16,867 bases of DNA, from NCBI RefSeq assembly GCF_022376445.1, contig NW_025955643.1:1-16867 (forward strand). The letters are read 5' to 3'. The stretch is from Fomitopsis serialis (Eukaryota > Basidiomycota > Agaricomycetes > Polyporales > Fomitopsidaceae). Both the position numbers and the translations under genes were made by a program. The notes beneath the pieces were generated by a model. The model made no database searches. It was not told where the DNA came from and saw only the letters and a program-made list of their open reading frames with translations. Shown here in pieces: positions 1 to 7,905 of this stretch (position 1 is the stretch's first letter; each line of letters starts with the position of its first letter).

Positions 1-1
1 A

Positions 2-130
2 CAGACCATGGACCGACTGCTGATAGCACGCGGAATTGACTACGATGCAATCCGAACCCTTGTATTACCCTCTCGCCCGCCAGAGCAATGTATTCCTTAT
101 GTAACAATCAAACAAATCGCACTACCATGA
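2..130 (+). CDS. Possible C-terminal fragment of an unidentified protein
   Basis: An open frame enters from the left edge and runs to a TGA at 128-130. It encodes about 42 residues ending in the tail VTIKQIALP. There is an ATG at 8-10 in good context, but the frame is open to the window edge, so this may be the last exon of a gene that starts outside. No motif or family is recognised. It is reported only because the sequence reads as plausible protein and no competing gene covers it; chance is a real alternative. Confidence 0.2.
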   Translation, partial: QTMDRLLIARGIDYDAIRTLVLPSRPPEQCIPYVTIKQIALP

Positions 131-148
131 CATCACGAATGTATTGAC

Positions 149-331
149 TCACGCCGTAAATGTAGTAGCTTCGAGCAAGGTCCTGAAGGCACTTTCTTCC
201 GCGTGCGATTGCCAGCACTGGCGCAGCTGTGAGATATTGTCCCAAGCTACACTCGGCGTGTGGCGAACGACCGCCACTCTACTCACTATGGCCTCAACTA
301 CCTTCGCGTTTTCAGGCAGTCGCTTCGTCAT
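149..331 (-). CDS. Weak hypothetical ORF, possibly the last exon of an unidentified gene
   Basis: A 60-residue minus-strand frame ends in TGA at 149-151. Its composition is protein-like (stretches such as KVVEAIVSRVAVVRHTPSVA and SHAEESAFRTLLEA suggest amphipathic helix). The frame is closed by a stop a few codons upstream of its first ATG, and no splice partner could be joined with certainty. It lies downstream of the EFM6 stop on the same strand. No family is recognised, and it could be non-coding. Confidence 0.18.
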   Translation of the reverse strand: MTKRLPENAKVVEAIVSRVAVVRHTPSVAWDNISQLRQCWQSHAEESAFRTLLEATTFTA

Positions 332-594
332 ATGCAGCCAGTCGCAAAACCTAAAGCATCATCGTCAAACAGCGCATCAACGGCCCGTGTGCGTGTCCTT
401 AGTATCCTCGGCCACACTGTAGTCTATATTCCTGTGTCAGTAAATACCGCGTATCGTACACGTATATGTATGCCCCTTCACTTCCCATTCGACGTTCCGC
501 CTCTGGCGAACTCAAAGTTCAAACGCCCTTCCGAGTGCCTCGCAACAGCAGACCCACCGTATACTGCACACTGCCAGGTTCGTGACGACGTCGT

Positions 595-1714
595 TCAGCA
601 TTTCCGCGCGAGCCGCAGGAGCGAGATTGCTTCGCGAGCGTATACTTTCCGGTCCGGGTCATCCGTCACCTACAGAGTTGCAAGGCAAGGGTGTTCCTTC
701 TCAGCACTAGCCACAGCGAGGGCCGCCCAACGAACACGTACCTCAGTCCATGTAAACTCTCTCTTCAGCAGCGTGAAGAACCGTTTATCGGCCTACATCA
801 ATGTGTCTCCTTCAGCGGACACGAGCCTGAAAATTTCTTGCATACCTTTCGCCGCTTCTTGTAGCAGAATAGCACCTCTATATGGTCGCTGAGATCGGCC
901 AGAGAGCCACGCGGGACGAGCTCGGCGAGAGTTTGCACGAGCAGCGGGAATGCAGGCTCAAAGTAGACACAGTCAGCGGCGAGGATTAGAGAGGGGCGGG
1001 GGATGTCCTGTGGGAGCGGTGAGCCCCTGCCCTATGAGTAGCGTTAGCACACATGTAGAGTAGAACTGTGTGATGTGCAGAAGGCACGATCCGGAACAGG
1101 AGAGATATTAAGTAAAGGGGATGACAGACCAATCCAGCTCGGCGACATGCACACGCGAGGAGAGGTCATTCGTGGCTACATTGCGTTGCATGATGGGAAG
1201 AAGCGGTCTGCACAAGATCGGTTAGATCAGCCATTCCAGGTGCGAATACGCAGAGTTGGCAAGGATAGATGAGACGCACGCCTGGTCCGTGATCCACACC
1301 TTTGCACCCATCTTCCCCGCGACGAGCCCTACAAGACCTGTCCCGCTTCCGAGTTCTAGCACAGTCCGACCTTCGAGCGAGCCCCTGCGCGCGATGTACC
1401 GCGAGAGCACCTATCCCGCAATCTACTTCAGCCCGTGAACCTTCAGAGACCCGCATAAATCATACCTCTCCTGCGGGCCAAGCGATCCCGCCGCAGCCCG
1501 GGGACGCGTCCACCAAAAGCGTAATCGCGACATCACCACCGTTGACCTCCCCTGCAGATGGGCCGGCGAACACGAGCCCGATGGTCTGGCCGAGGATGGA
1601 CGGCGGTTGGGCCGGCACGATGCCTGCGCGGTCAGAGTCGAGGTCGGGGTCGTCGCGAAGGTGCCGGAGGGGGTCGAGCTCATCCAGTTGTTCTTCTACG
1701 ACGAGGTCAATCAT
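595..1714 (-). CDS. EFM6: Protein-lysine N-methyltransferase, EFM6-like (Methyltransf_16)
   Basis: SAM-dependent class I methyltransferase. Yeast Efm6 methylates a lysine of translation elongation factor eEF1A in the cytosol; the same role is inferred here. Six exons: 1466-1714, 1280-1410, 1130-1207, 846-1026, 742-792, 595-669. All junctions are in phase and give 254 residues, close to yeast Efm6 (about 246). Motif I is VLELGSGTGLVG (residues 100-111), preceded by GCGGIAWPAGEVLSRY, where substrate-facing residues lie in this family. The DxxY motif typical of METTL21-type enzymes is DCVY (171-174) within LILAADCVYFEPAFPLL. The CYKKRRKADKRFF segment and the C-terminal VTDD..VYAREAISLLRLARK match Efm6 in order. 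The start is the first ATG of the open frame. This is the only multi-exon gene here with no frame lesion. It is divergent from the GH20 gene. Assignment to EFM6 rather than another METTL21-like member rests on remembered similarity. Confidence 0.85.
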
Positions 1715-1961
1715 GGTGCGGGCCTCCGGGAAAGAACTTCCAGGCGAATGTCTTGAATGAACTCGCGGCACTTGCGCGGCACAAAACTCGTGTCGATGTA
1801 TTTCGAGACCACGAGAGAACAATTCACGGGTTATCTTCAGCAGAAGCGGGGCATGTGGTCTCGATAACGGCACTGTACGGTGGATCTAGCTGGCAGACGG
1901 TGTATAAAGAGGGATGCGACTCGAGCGCAGGAGTCACGGTCGAGGTGTACGAGTCGATCAG
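1715..1961. promoter_or_regulatory. Shared divergent promoter region between EFM6 and the GH20 gene
   Basis: The 247 bp between the two start codons must hold both core promoters. On the GH20 side there is a TATA-like element at 1903-1908. No comparable TATA element is evident facing EFM6, as is usual for housekeeping genes. No specific activator sites are claimed. Confidence 0.5.
1903..1908 (+). promoter_or_regulatory. TATA box of the GH20 gene
   Basis: TATAAA lies 54 nt upstream of the ATG at 1962, leaving a short leader of about 20-30 nt. The only other TATA-like element assigned here, in front of the monooxygenase, has nearly the same distance to its ATG. A TATA-driven promoter fits an inducible secreted enzyme (inference). 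Confidence 0.5.
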
Positions 1962-4167
1962 ATGAAGATCTCGCTGCTGTCTGTCCTCTCGGTGGCTGCC
2001 CAGGTCAGCGCTCTTTGGCCGTTGCCTCGAAACCTCACAGAGGGCACGACTGCCCTCCGTCTGTCCGAGAACTTCGATGTCGTACTCTCCTCTGGCATCG
2101 CTGAACCGCCCCAGGATCTATACGACGCGATCTTCCGGACGCGAACCCATCTCTTCACGGACAACTTGGGAAGACTCGTCGTGGGTCGCGGCGCAGGCGA
2201 TGTCAGCGCGTTCGAAACGGCAGCGTACTTGTCTACCCTGACGCTGTCTCTCGAACCTGGGTCCGAAGTCGCATCGGTCACCGTCGAGGCTCAGAAGCCT
2301 CTGGAGGCCAGAGATGAGGCGTACACGCTGACCGTCCCGTCCAACGGTAGCGCTGCTTCAATCACAGCGACATCTACTCTCGGACTTCTCAGAGGTCTGA
2401 CGACCTTTGAACAACTGTGGTATGAATACGAAGACATTGTATACGCGGTGAACACGCCTGTCCAGATCGAGGACGCGCCTGCCTACGTACGCGCTCGCCG
2501 TCTTGACTGCGTGGGCATGCACAGTAGTGATACTGACTATCGCAGCCGTACCGTGGCCTCATGCTGGATACGGCGCGCGACTAGTTCGTCCTATTCGCTA
2601 TACTGAGGTATCACTCGCATACCTTACTGCCATAGTTTCCCGGTATCAGGCATACTGAGGACACTAGATGCGATGAGTTTGGTCAAGGTCAGTGCCACTT
2701 TCATTTTGGTGAGTACGTTCGAGTGCTCCAGCTTTTACGCAGATCAACGAATTTCATTGGCACATCTCCGACAGCCAGAGCTTCCCTCTGCAGATCCCGG
2801 GCTACATGGAGCTTTCCGAGTACGGCGCTTACTCGCCACAGATGATCTACAGTCCGAGCGATGTGGAATACATCGTCTCGTATGCAGGCGCGGTGGGTCT
2901 CTGTATGTGATCAGGAAGAGTAGAATCCACGATACGATTCTCGTCCAGCGAGGCATCGATGTCATGGTCGAAATTGATACCCCAGGGCATACTTCCATCG
3001 TAGGGGAATCTCACCCGGACTTCGTGGCATGCTACCTAGCTCGTCCATGGGCATCGAACGCCGGTGGTACGGAAACTTCGTTCATCCGCTGCACAGTCAC
3101 CCTCACAGAACACCCATTCAGAGCCACCCGCCGGCCAGCTCCGGTTCGCCAACGCGACGGTCGCGAACTGGAGTGCGGGGCTGTTCACGGCGGTCGCGCA
3201 GATGTTCCCGTCGTCGATGATCAGCACGGGCGGCGACGAGATCCAGACGTACTGCTACGACATGGACGAAGAGACACAGTATGACCTGAACAGCACGGGG
3301 CGGACGTTCAACGAGGCGCTGACGGACTACGTTCATGGGACGCATGGCGCCCTTGCTGCCGCTGGGAAGACACCCGCCGTATGGGAAGGTATGGATTGGA
3401 GTTTTCGAGTAGTGAGCGCGACACTGACGTTGGTATCGCTGCAGAGATGGTGCTCGACTACAACCTGTCGCTGTCGACCGACACGTTGATTTGTCAGTAT
3501 GCAATGAGCGAAGGCATAACACGAAGTTGAACACATCTTCGTAGGGTTTGGATTTCTTCGGACGATGTCAAGGCGGTGGCAGACCAGGGCTTCAAGGTCA
3601 TCCACGCAGCGTCCAACTACTTCTATCTGGCAAGTTATGCGGACATAGCACCGTGTATCCCTTGACTCATCCCGCTGTCTAGGACTGCGGCGCTGGCGAG
3701 TGGGTCGGTGGTGACCCGTTTGGGTGAGTGTCGTTTAGCAACCGTCCGAAGCAAGCACTAATCCACCTCGCCTGTTCAGCAACGGCTGCGATCCTTTCAA
3801 GGCCTGGCAGTATGCCTATACATTCGATCCTCTCGCCAACCTCACGTCTGACCAGTACTCCCAAATCATGGGTGGTGAGTCTTCTGCACCCGTCCGGGTA
3901 GTGACATTTCCAACGCTCTTTCATTTTCCAGGTCAGCAGCTGCTTTGGACTGAGCGGTCGGGGCCTGACAATCTCGACCCGATCATCTGGCCCCGCGCTG
4001 CCGCCTCCGCTGAAGTGTTCTGGAGCGGGGGTGGTGGCAACGGCACGGCCGCACTGCCGCGCCTGCACGACGTGTCATTTCGATTGCAGCAGCGCGGTGT
4101 GCGTTCGATACCACTGCAGCCTCTATGGTGCGCGCTGCGGCCGTACGAATGCGACCTTGACTGGTAA
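1962..4167 (+). CDS. Secreted beta-N-acetylhexosaminidase, glycoside hydrolase family 20
   Basis: Removes terminal N-acetylhexosamine from chitin oligomers and glycans, probably outside the cell or in the wall. Exons: 1962-2486, 2546-2583, 2636-2687, 2743-2892, 2949-3066 (or 3063), 3122-3388, 3445-3492, 3545-3629, 3683-3723, 3780-3874, 3932-4167; about 550 residues, usual for fungal NagA-type enzymes. Residues 1-17 (MKISLLSVLSVAAQVSA) are a signal peptide. A GH20b-like N-terminal domain runs to about residue 175. The catalytic barrel holds PYRGLMLDTARDYFPV, FHWHISDSQSFPLQ, VEIDTPGHT, and the Asp-Glu catalytic pair in STGGDEI (about 332-333). LLWTERSGPDNLDPIIWPR forms the C-terminal active-site wall. 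Splicing is coherent except between exons 7 and 8, where one base is missing (T run at 3490-3492). Intron 3630-3682 starts with GC. With the missing base counted the enzyme looks complete and active. Confidence 0.9.
3630..3682 (+). other. Non-canonical GC-AG intron in the GH20 gene
   Basis: The exon ends ..TATCTG and the intron opens GCAAGT, closing at ..CTGTCTAG. Both flanking exons are fixed by conserved protein sequence (SNYFYL before, DCGAGEWVGGDP after) and join in phase 0. Apart from C at position 2 the donor matches consensus perfectly, as is typical of genuine GC-AG introns. Confidence 0.8.
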
Positions 4168-4421
4168 AGACTGGTAAAGGGCTGTATGCCGAATCGTATT
4201 GAACCTAGCTGCGACGCGCTAATCGTACGTGATACACGATCACGCAGCAAACATTGACAGTTCCGAAACAGTCTCCTCGTCAGCAATCTGTCCATGTGAA
4301 GGTCGCTGAGACGCATGCCGTCAACTCATTCAGATCGGCCGGGTGGTCCGGTGTGGAAGGGAAACCCGTCCCACGCGCTGCTCTTTCTTTTTCGTTACAA
4401 TTCCCTACTGTACGCTCGACT

Positions 4422-4640
4422 CTACCGGCGCGCCTGCGACGAACCGGAAGGCCGCGACGCGGACCCGCTAGTAGGACGAGACGAGCGCCGCGACGACGAG
4501 TGCCGCACCTGCTGGGGGACCAGGTCGCGATTAGCAAATAGCACCGCGTGCGTGCTGCCAACCTCGTACCGAGACAAGGGATCGTTGTACAACGCCGGAA
4601 GGGGACTCAACGGACGTCCGTCGCCCAGGAGGGTGTCCAT
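4422..4640 (-). CDS. Small hypothetical protein, 72 residues, Ser/Arg-rich tail
   Basis: The minus-strand ORF starts MDTLLGDGRPLSPLPALYND and ends with a low-complexity Ser/Arg/Gly tail. Its first half (SRYEVGSTHAVLFANRDLVP) has globular-looking composition. There is no intron signal, family match or signal peptide. It would be convergent with the GH20 gene. It is given as a candidate only; a chance ORF in GC-rich DNA is equally possible. Confidence 0.22.
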   Translation of the reverse strand: MDTLLGDGRPLSPLPALYNDPLSRYEVGSTHAVLFANRDLVPQQVRHSSSRRSSRPTSGSASRPSGSSQARR

Positions 4641-4981
4641 ATGCCTGCTGTACGGTACTTTCCTTATTAGGTATCATTCCTTCCCGATCTGTCATGCGCT
4701 TGCGCGTCTCTTTCCTTTCGAACCATTGCAAGCTCGCCGCGTCTCTCCCTCGCAGTCTTCTACCTTTGCATCTCTCTCGCTCTTGCATGCTTCTAGAATC
4801 TCTCGCGTGTATTAAGTACTGGGCTGAGCTGCCCGTCTATCGAATCAGATCCCCACTTCTCGCTCTCTCTCTCGCCTCGCTGTCCCGACCTCGGCACTTA
4901 GACGCGACAACTGCGGTCGCGGGTGCAAAGCAAGTCGAGTCGCAAGACGAGTAGAATCACGTCAAGTCGCGTTCGACATTT

Positions 4982-5025
4982 GTAAGTGTTTCATTGAGTC
5001 TCGGCGGCCTAACTACGTGCTATAG
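4982..5025 (+). other. Candidate intron of an unassigned plus-strand transcript
   Basis: A strong donor GTAAGT at 4982, a branch-like CTAAC at 5009-5013 and an acceptor TATAG at 5021-5025 make a 44-nt intron. It follows the pyrimidine-rich tract but joins no recognisable coding exons. It could belong to a long 5' leader, a non-coding RNA, or be chance. Confidence 0.35.
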
Positions 5026-5126
5026 ACATCCACCGTCGTCCTCCACCGAGCCTCGTCCATCTCGACCATCCGACCTCCCTGCATCTAGGACGAGTACGCG
5101 TGTGGTGTGGGTTGTCGTCGCCACGC

Positions 5127-5176
5127 ACGCCTTCTCTCCGACAAGTGGTGACCACCGCAACGCCTTCTCTCCGACA
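5127..5176 (+). repeat. 17-bp direct repeat, two copies 33 bp apart
   Basis: ACGCCTTCTCTCCGACA occurs at 5127-5143 and again, identical, at 5160-5176. The spacer holds a small GTGGTGACCAC palindrome. No gene overlaps it. The function is unknown; it could be a paired regulator site or a small local duplication. Confidence 0.75.
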
Positions 5177-5603
5177 CCGGGGTCCGAGCTAAGCGAGTGG
5201 TTGTGCAGGTATCTCCTGTCATTCGAGAACATCGCGAGGCGTACATACTCTTGGTAACTCGCCTATGTAATGTCGTGAGCCCTCCCAAGTCATCACCACA
5301 AATGAATGACGCACCCTGTCACCTACGCCCGCAGTTTGCGCACAGGGACGACTCACAGCATGATACGGGGTGCGGCTCAGAGGGATACGTACACCTCCGG
5401 GCCTTCCGTGATGTTGCCTCGACATTCGACTCGATGGCGACTTACCGCAGCAACACAAACGTTGTGTTCAGGTTCTCCGGTCTTCGCTGACACCTCAGGC
5501 TGTCAATGCTTAGTCTACCGGATGGAACTGAGACTAGAGGCGCCGTCAACAAAATCAACGATCAAACACATGCGCCGGCTCGTGTGTTGACGGCTCTGGG
5601 TGA

Positions 5604-5609
5604 TATATA
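5604..5609 (+). promoter_or_regulatory. TATA-like element of the FAD monooxygenase gene
   Basis: TATATA lies 53 nt before the ATG at 5662, nearly the same distance as in the GH20 promoter. This spacing favours 5662 over the upstream in-frame ATG at 5611, which would sit almost on the TATA element. Confidence 0.4.
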
Positions 5610-5661
5610 GATGACTTACAGCGCCTCGATCACACCAACTGACAATGAAGGTGACGACTCA

Positions 5662-7560
5662 ATGGTCACCTCGCCAACCCCCGTTCTCATCGTAGGTAGA
5701 GCTTTGATTGAATTGTCCACATTCCACGCTGATCAATTTCAATGCTACGCAGGCTGGTGCCGGGCCCACTGGGCTTGTTTTGGGACTGACCCTCCTTCAG
5801 AATGGCATTCAAGTTCGCATCATCGACCGAGATCCCAACCGCCGTCCTGGCCACCGAGGCTTTGGCTTGCAGGTGAGCATCCCGTGGACGGTGGGTGTCG
5901 ATGCATACTCATAAGGAATCGTGTAACCACGCACGCTGGAGCTATTCCACTTCCTAGGTGTTCTTGACGATGTGCTCGTTCAAGTGCTGCCTGTCCTACC
6001 GATGTGCCAATACAAGTTGCCAGGCGGCGTGGAGACGCTCAAGATCTCGACGTTAGCAGCCATAGAAGAGCCTACGCCTGCCTGCCCCTATGTGAGGTCA
6101 ATGCATGGCATGTGATTCGTATACTGACATTGGAAGATATGCAAGCCCAATGCAAAGCTATTGGGCCAGGACAATACAGAGGCGATCCTCCGTTCACACA
6201 TTGAGCGCCTCGGAGGCACTGTGGAGTATGGCACCGAGCTTCGTAGTTTTGAACAACACTCCGACCGGGTCGTAGCATTGCTTGCCACGAAGGAGGGAGA
6301 GCTTGATAAGACCGAGACTGTCGTATGTCATTGGCTTGTAGGGTCCGACGGCGCCCGAGGTAAAGACCCAGAGCTCTGCAGATATGGCTTGTATTGACGT
6401 GTTCGACTCTGGGTCAGGCACTGTTCGCAAGCAACTCGGTCTGTCATTCCTTGGAGATACTCGCTATGAGGAGCAAACCGTGATTGGCCTGGTTGAAGTG
6501 CAGGGACTGGACGCAGAGGTAGGTACCAGGTCGTGTTCCGCGCATGCTCTTACGTTGGTATTGACGACGCTTGATGACAATCCTTGACAGCATATACACC
6601 AGTGGGTAGGCTTACCAGGTAGCGGGTAGTAGGTTGTCATGTGCTAGCGAGCACGCACAGCAATCTGACATTATGGCATAGCCTGCTCATGACACCGACT
6701 GAGAAGCCTGGCTACTTTACCATCGGCCTCACAGGGGAGACGGACGTCGAGAAGCTGGTAGCGGACAGAGACGCACTGATTCACGCCATACTCAAGCGGA
6801 TCGAGCGACAAGACCTTGTATTCGGGCAAGTGGAAGCGGTCTCGTCATTTAGGTCAGTCGCATCTAAGTTGCGGCCGTTCGAGCGAGCTGATGATCAATC
6901 ATACATTTATATAGGCCGAACATCCGCATGGTAGACACGTTTGGCGCAGGTAGAGTCTTTGTCGCAGGCGGTGAGTCCGACAGCTGCTGCTGCGAATAAC
7001 AATGCGACTGACGAAGTGTATAGACGCGGCACACATCCATAGTCCTGCTGGCGGCCAGGTAAGTCGAGCACACACGTAGCTCATCGATTCAACTCGAGCT
7101 AACTCATTGATCAGGGCCTGAACTCCAGCGCTCAAGATTCCGTAAGTATCGTGATCACATGTAGACTTCCACACCGGGCCATTCTGATCACTTGTCCAGT
7201 TCAACCTGGCATGGAAGCTTACACTTGTCGAGAAAGGCCTCGCCTCTCCCTCCCTGCTAGACACGTATACCGAAGAATGCCTTCCCGTCATTGCCACGAT
7301 GCTGCAGAATATCACGTTATTCTACGTTGCCATGCGAGCTACTGACCAGCACGGCTGGTGGCGACCTCAAGATGCTCGGCGTCGACTATCGCTGGGGCTC
7401 CGGTGGACGAGCGCACAACCAGGGCACAGTTGTCTCAGAGTGCCAACCCACAGGCTCTGGCGCAGATAGTCATCTCAGAGCGTGCAACCGTACGCCTGAT
7501 GCTCCCGGCTCGAGAAGCATAACAGATATATCTTCAACGCGATCTAGTCAGTACTTGTAA
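5662..7560 (+). CDS. FAD-dependent monooxygenase, aromatic-hydroxylase type, damaged and C-terminally incomplete
   Basis: Class A flavoprotein monooxygenase (FAD_binding_3, phenol-hydroxylase-like); such enzymes hydroxylate aromatic substrates with NAD(P)H and O2, but the substrate here is unknown. Exons: 5662-5691, 5753-5872, about 5927 or 5942-6091, 6146-6359, 6418-6518, 6591-6601, 6661-6852, 6915-6970, 7024-7058, 7115-7141, 7200-7560. All three family motifs are visible: dinucleotide-binding GAGPTG after PVLI, WLVGSDGARG, and the FAD-ribityl motif RVFVAGDAAHIHSPAGGQGLN split over three exons. Oddities: the expected acceptor before PRTLELFHFLG reads AA at 5925-5926; the frame shifts near 7354-7362 between TDQHGW and GGDLKMLG; and the thioredoxin-like C-terminal domain of full-length relatives (usually 550-640 residues) is not recognisable past 7560. 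The 11-nt exon is the least certain part. It is either a decaying gene or a real gene with sequence errors. Confidence 0.8.
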
Positions 7561-7905
7561 CACCAAGACTGTGCGAAGTAAGCTTGTTCCGCCGAACAAC
7601 CACAGCAAAAACATCATGATGACCTGCGCAACGGCAAGTAAAGGTAAGCATGATCAAAACACAAGGAGACAGTACTGCATGCATCGCTCCTCGATTAAGA
7701 TTATGGCACTCCTACATACGTGCCGCCACCGCCGCGTCATGGTCGCGTTATGCAATTGCCACGTGACCGCGTGGCGGTCGGACTCGCGGTTTGCGCTTTC
7801 AAGTGCTTCTCAACGTGCCACCTGCCAGGTGCCTGCTTTGCTTCTTCATCGATTGAGAGTCCTCCGCATTGCACGGTGCTTTCTTGAAGTCTGTCCATTG
7901 AGAAA
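7561..7905. other. Interval between the monooxygenase and F-box gene 1
   Basis: About 345 bp with no gene recognised. It should contain the missing 3' end of the monooxygenase, if any, and the F-box promoter. A CACGTG E-box palindrome lies at about 7759-7764 inside a GC-rich imperfect inverted repeat. No TATA box is evident. Confidence 0.4.

Larger units (their letters stand above)
4168..5661. other. Gene-poor interval with pyrimidine-rich tracts; no confident gene
   Basis: No conserved protein is recognisable on either strand in this roughly 1.5 kb between the GH20 stop and the monooxygenase start. It contains C/T-rich tracts at about 4700-4890, typical of basidiomycete promoters and leaders, a candidate intron at 4982-5025, a 17-bp direct repeat and one small minus-strand ORF. 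ORFs of up to 166 codons occur here but overlap in conflicting frames and show no family motif. Confidence 0.5.

Noticed and set aside
260..892. Long plus-strand ORF of 210 codons
   Set aside because: Its right part lies antisense to well-supported EFM6 exons 4-6, it shows no family motif, and its length is explained by GC-rich antisense sequence.
2584..2635. Stop codon TAG within the GH20 catalytic region at 2582-2584
   Set aside because: It lies at an exon-intron junction: a GTTCGT donor and the acceptor at 2635 remove it and give ARDYFPV in phase.
4159..4178. Ten-base tandem duplication spanning the GH20 stop codon
   Set aside because: It is a real duplication of GACTGGTAAA, but short and at the very end of the gene; the first copy already ends the protein, so no consequence is expected.
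4315..4815. Plus-strand ORF of 166 codons after the GH20 gene
   Set aside because: Composition follows pyrimidine-rich non-coding DNA, with no domain and no promoter or intron support.
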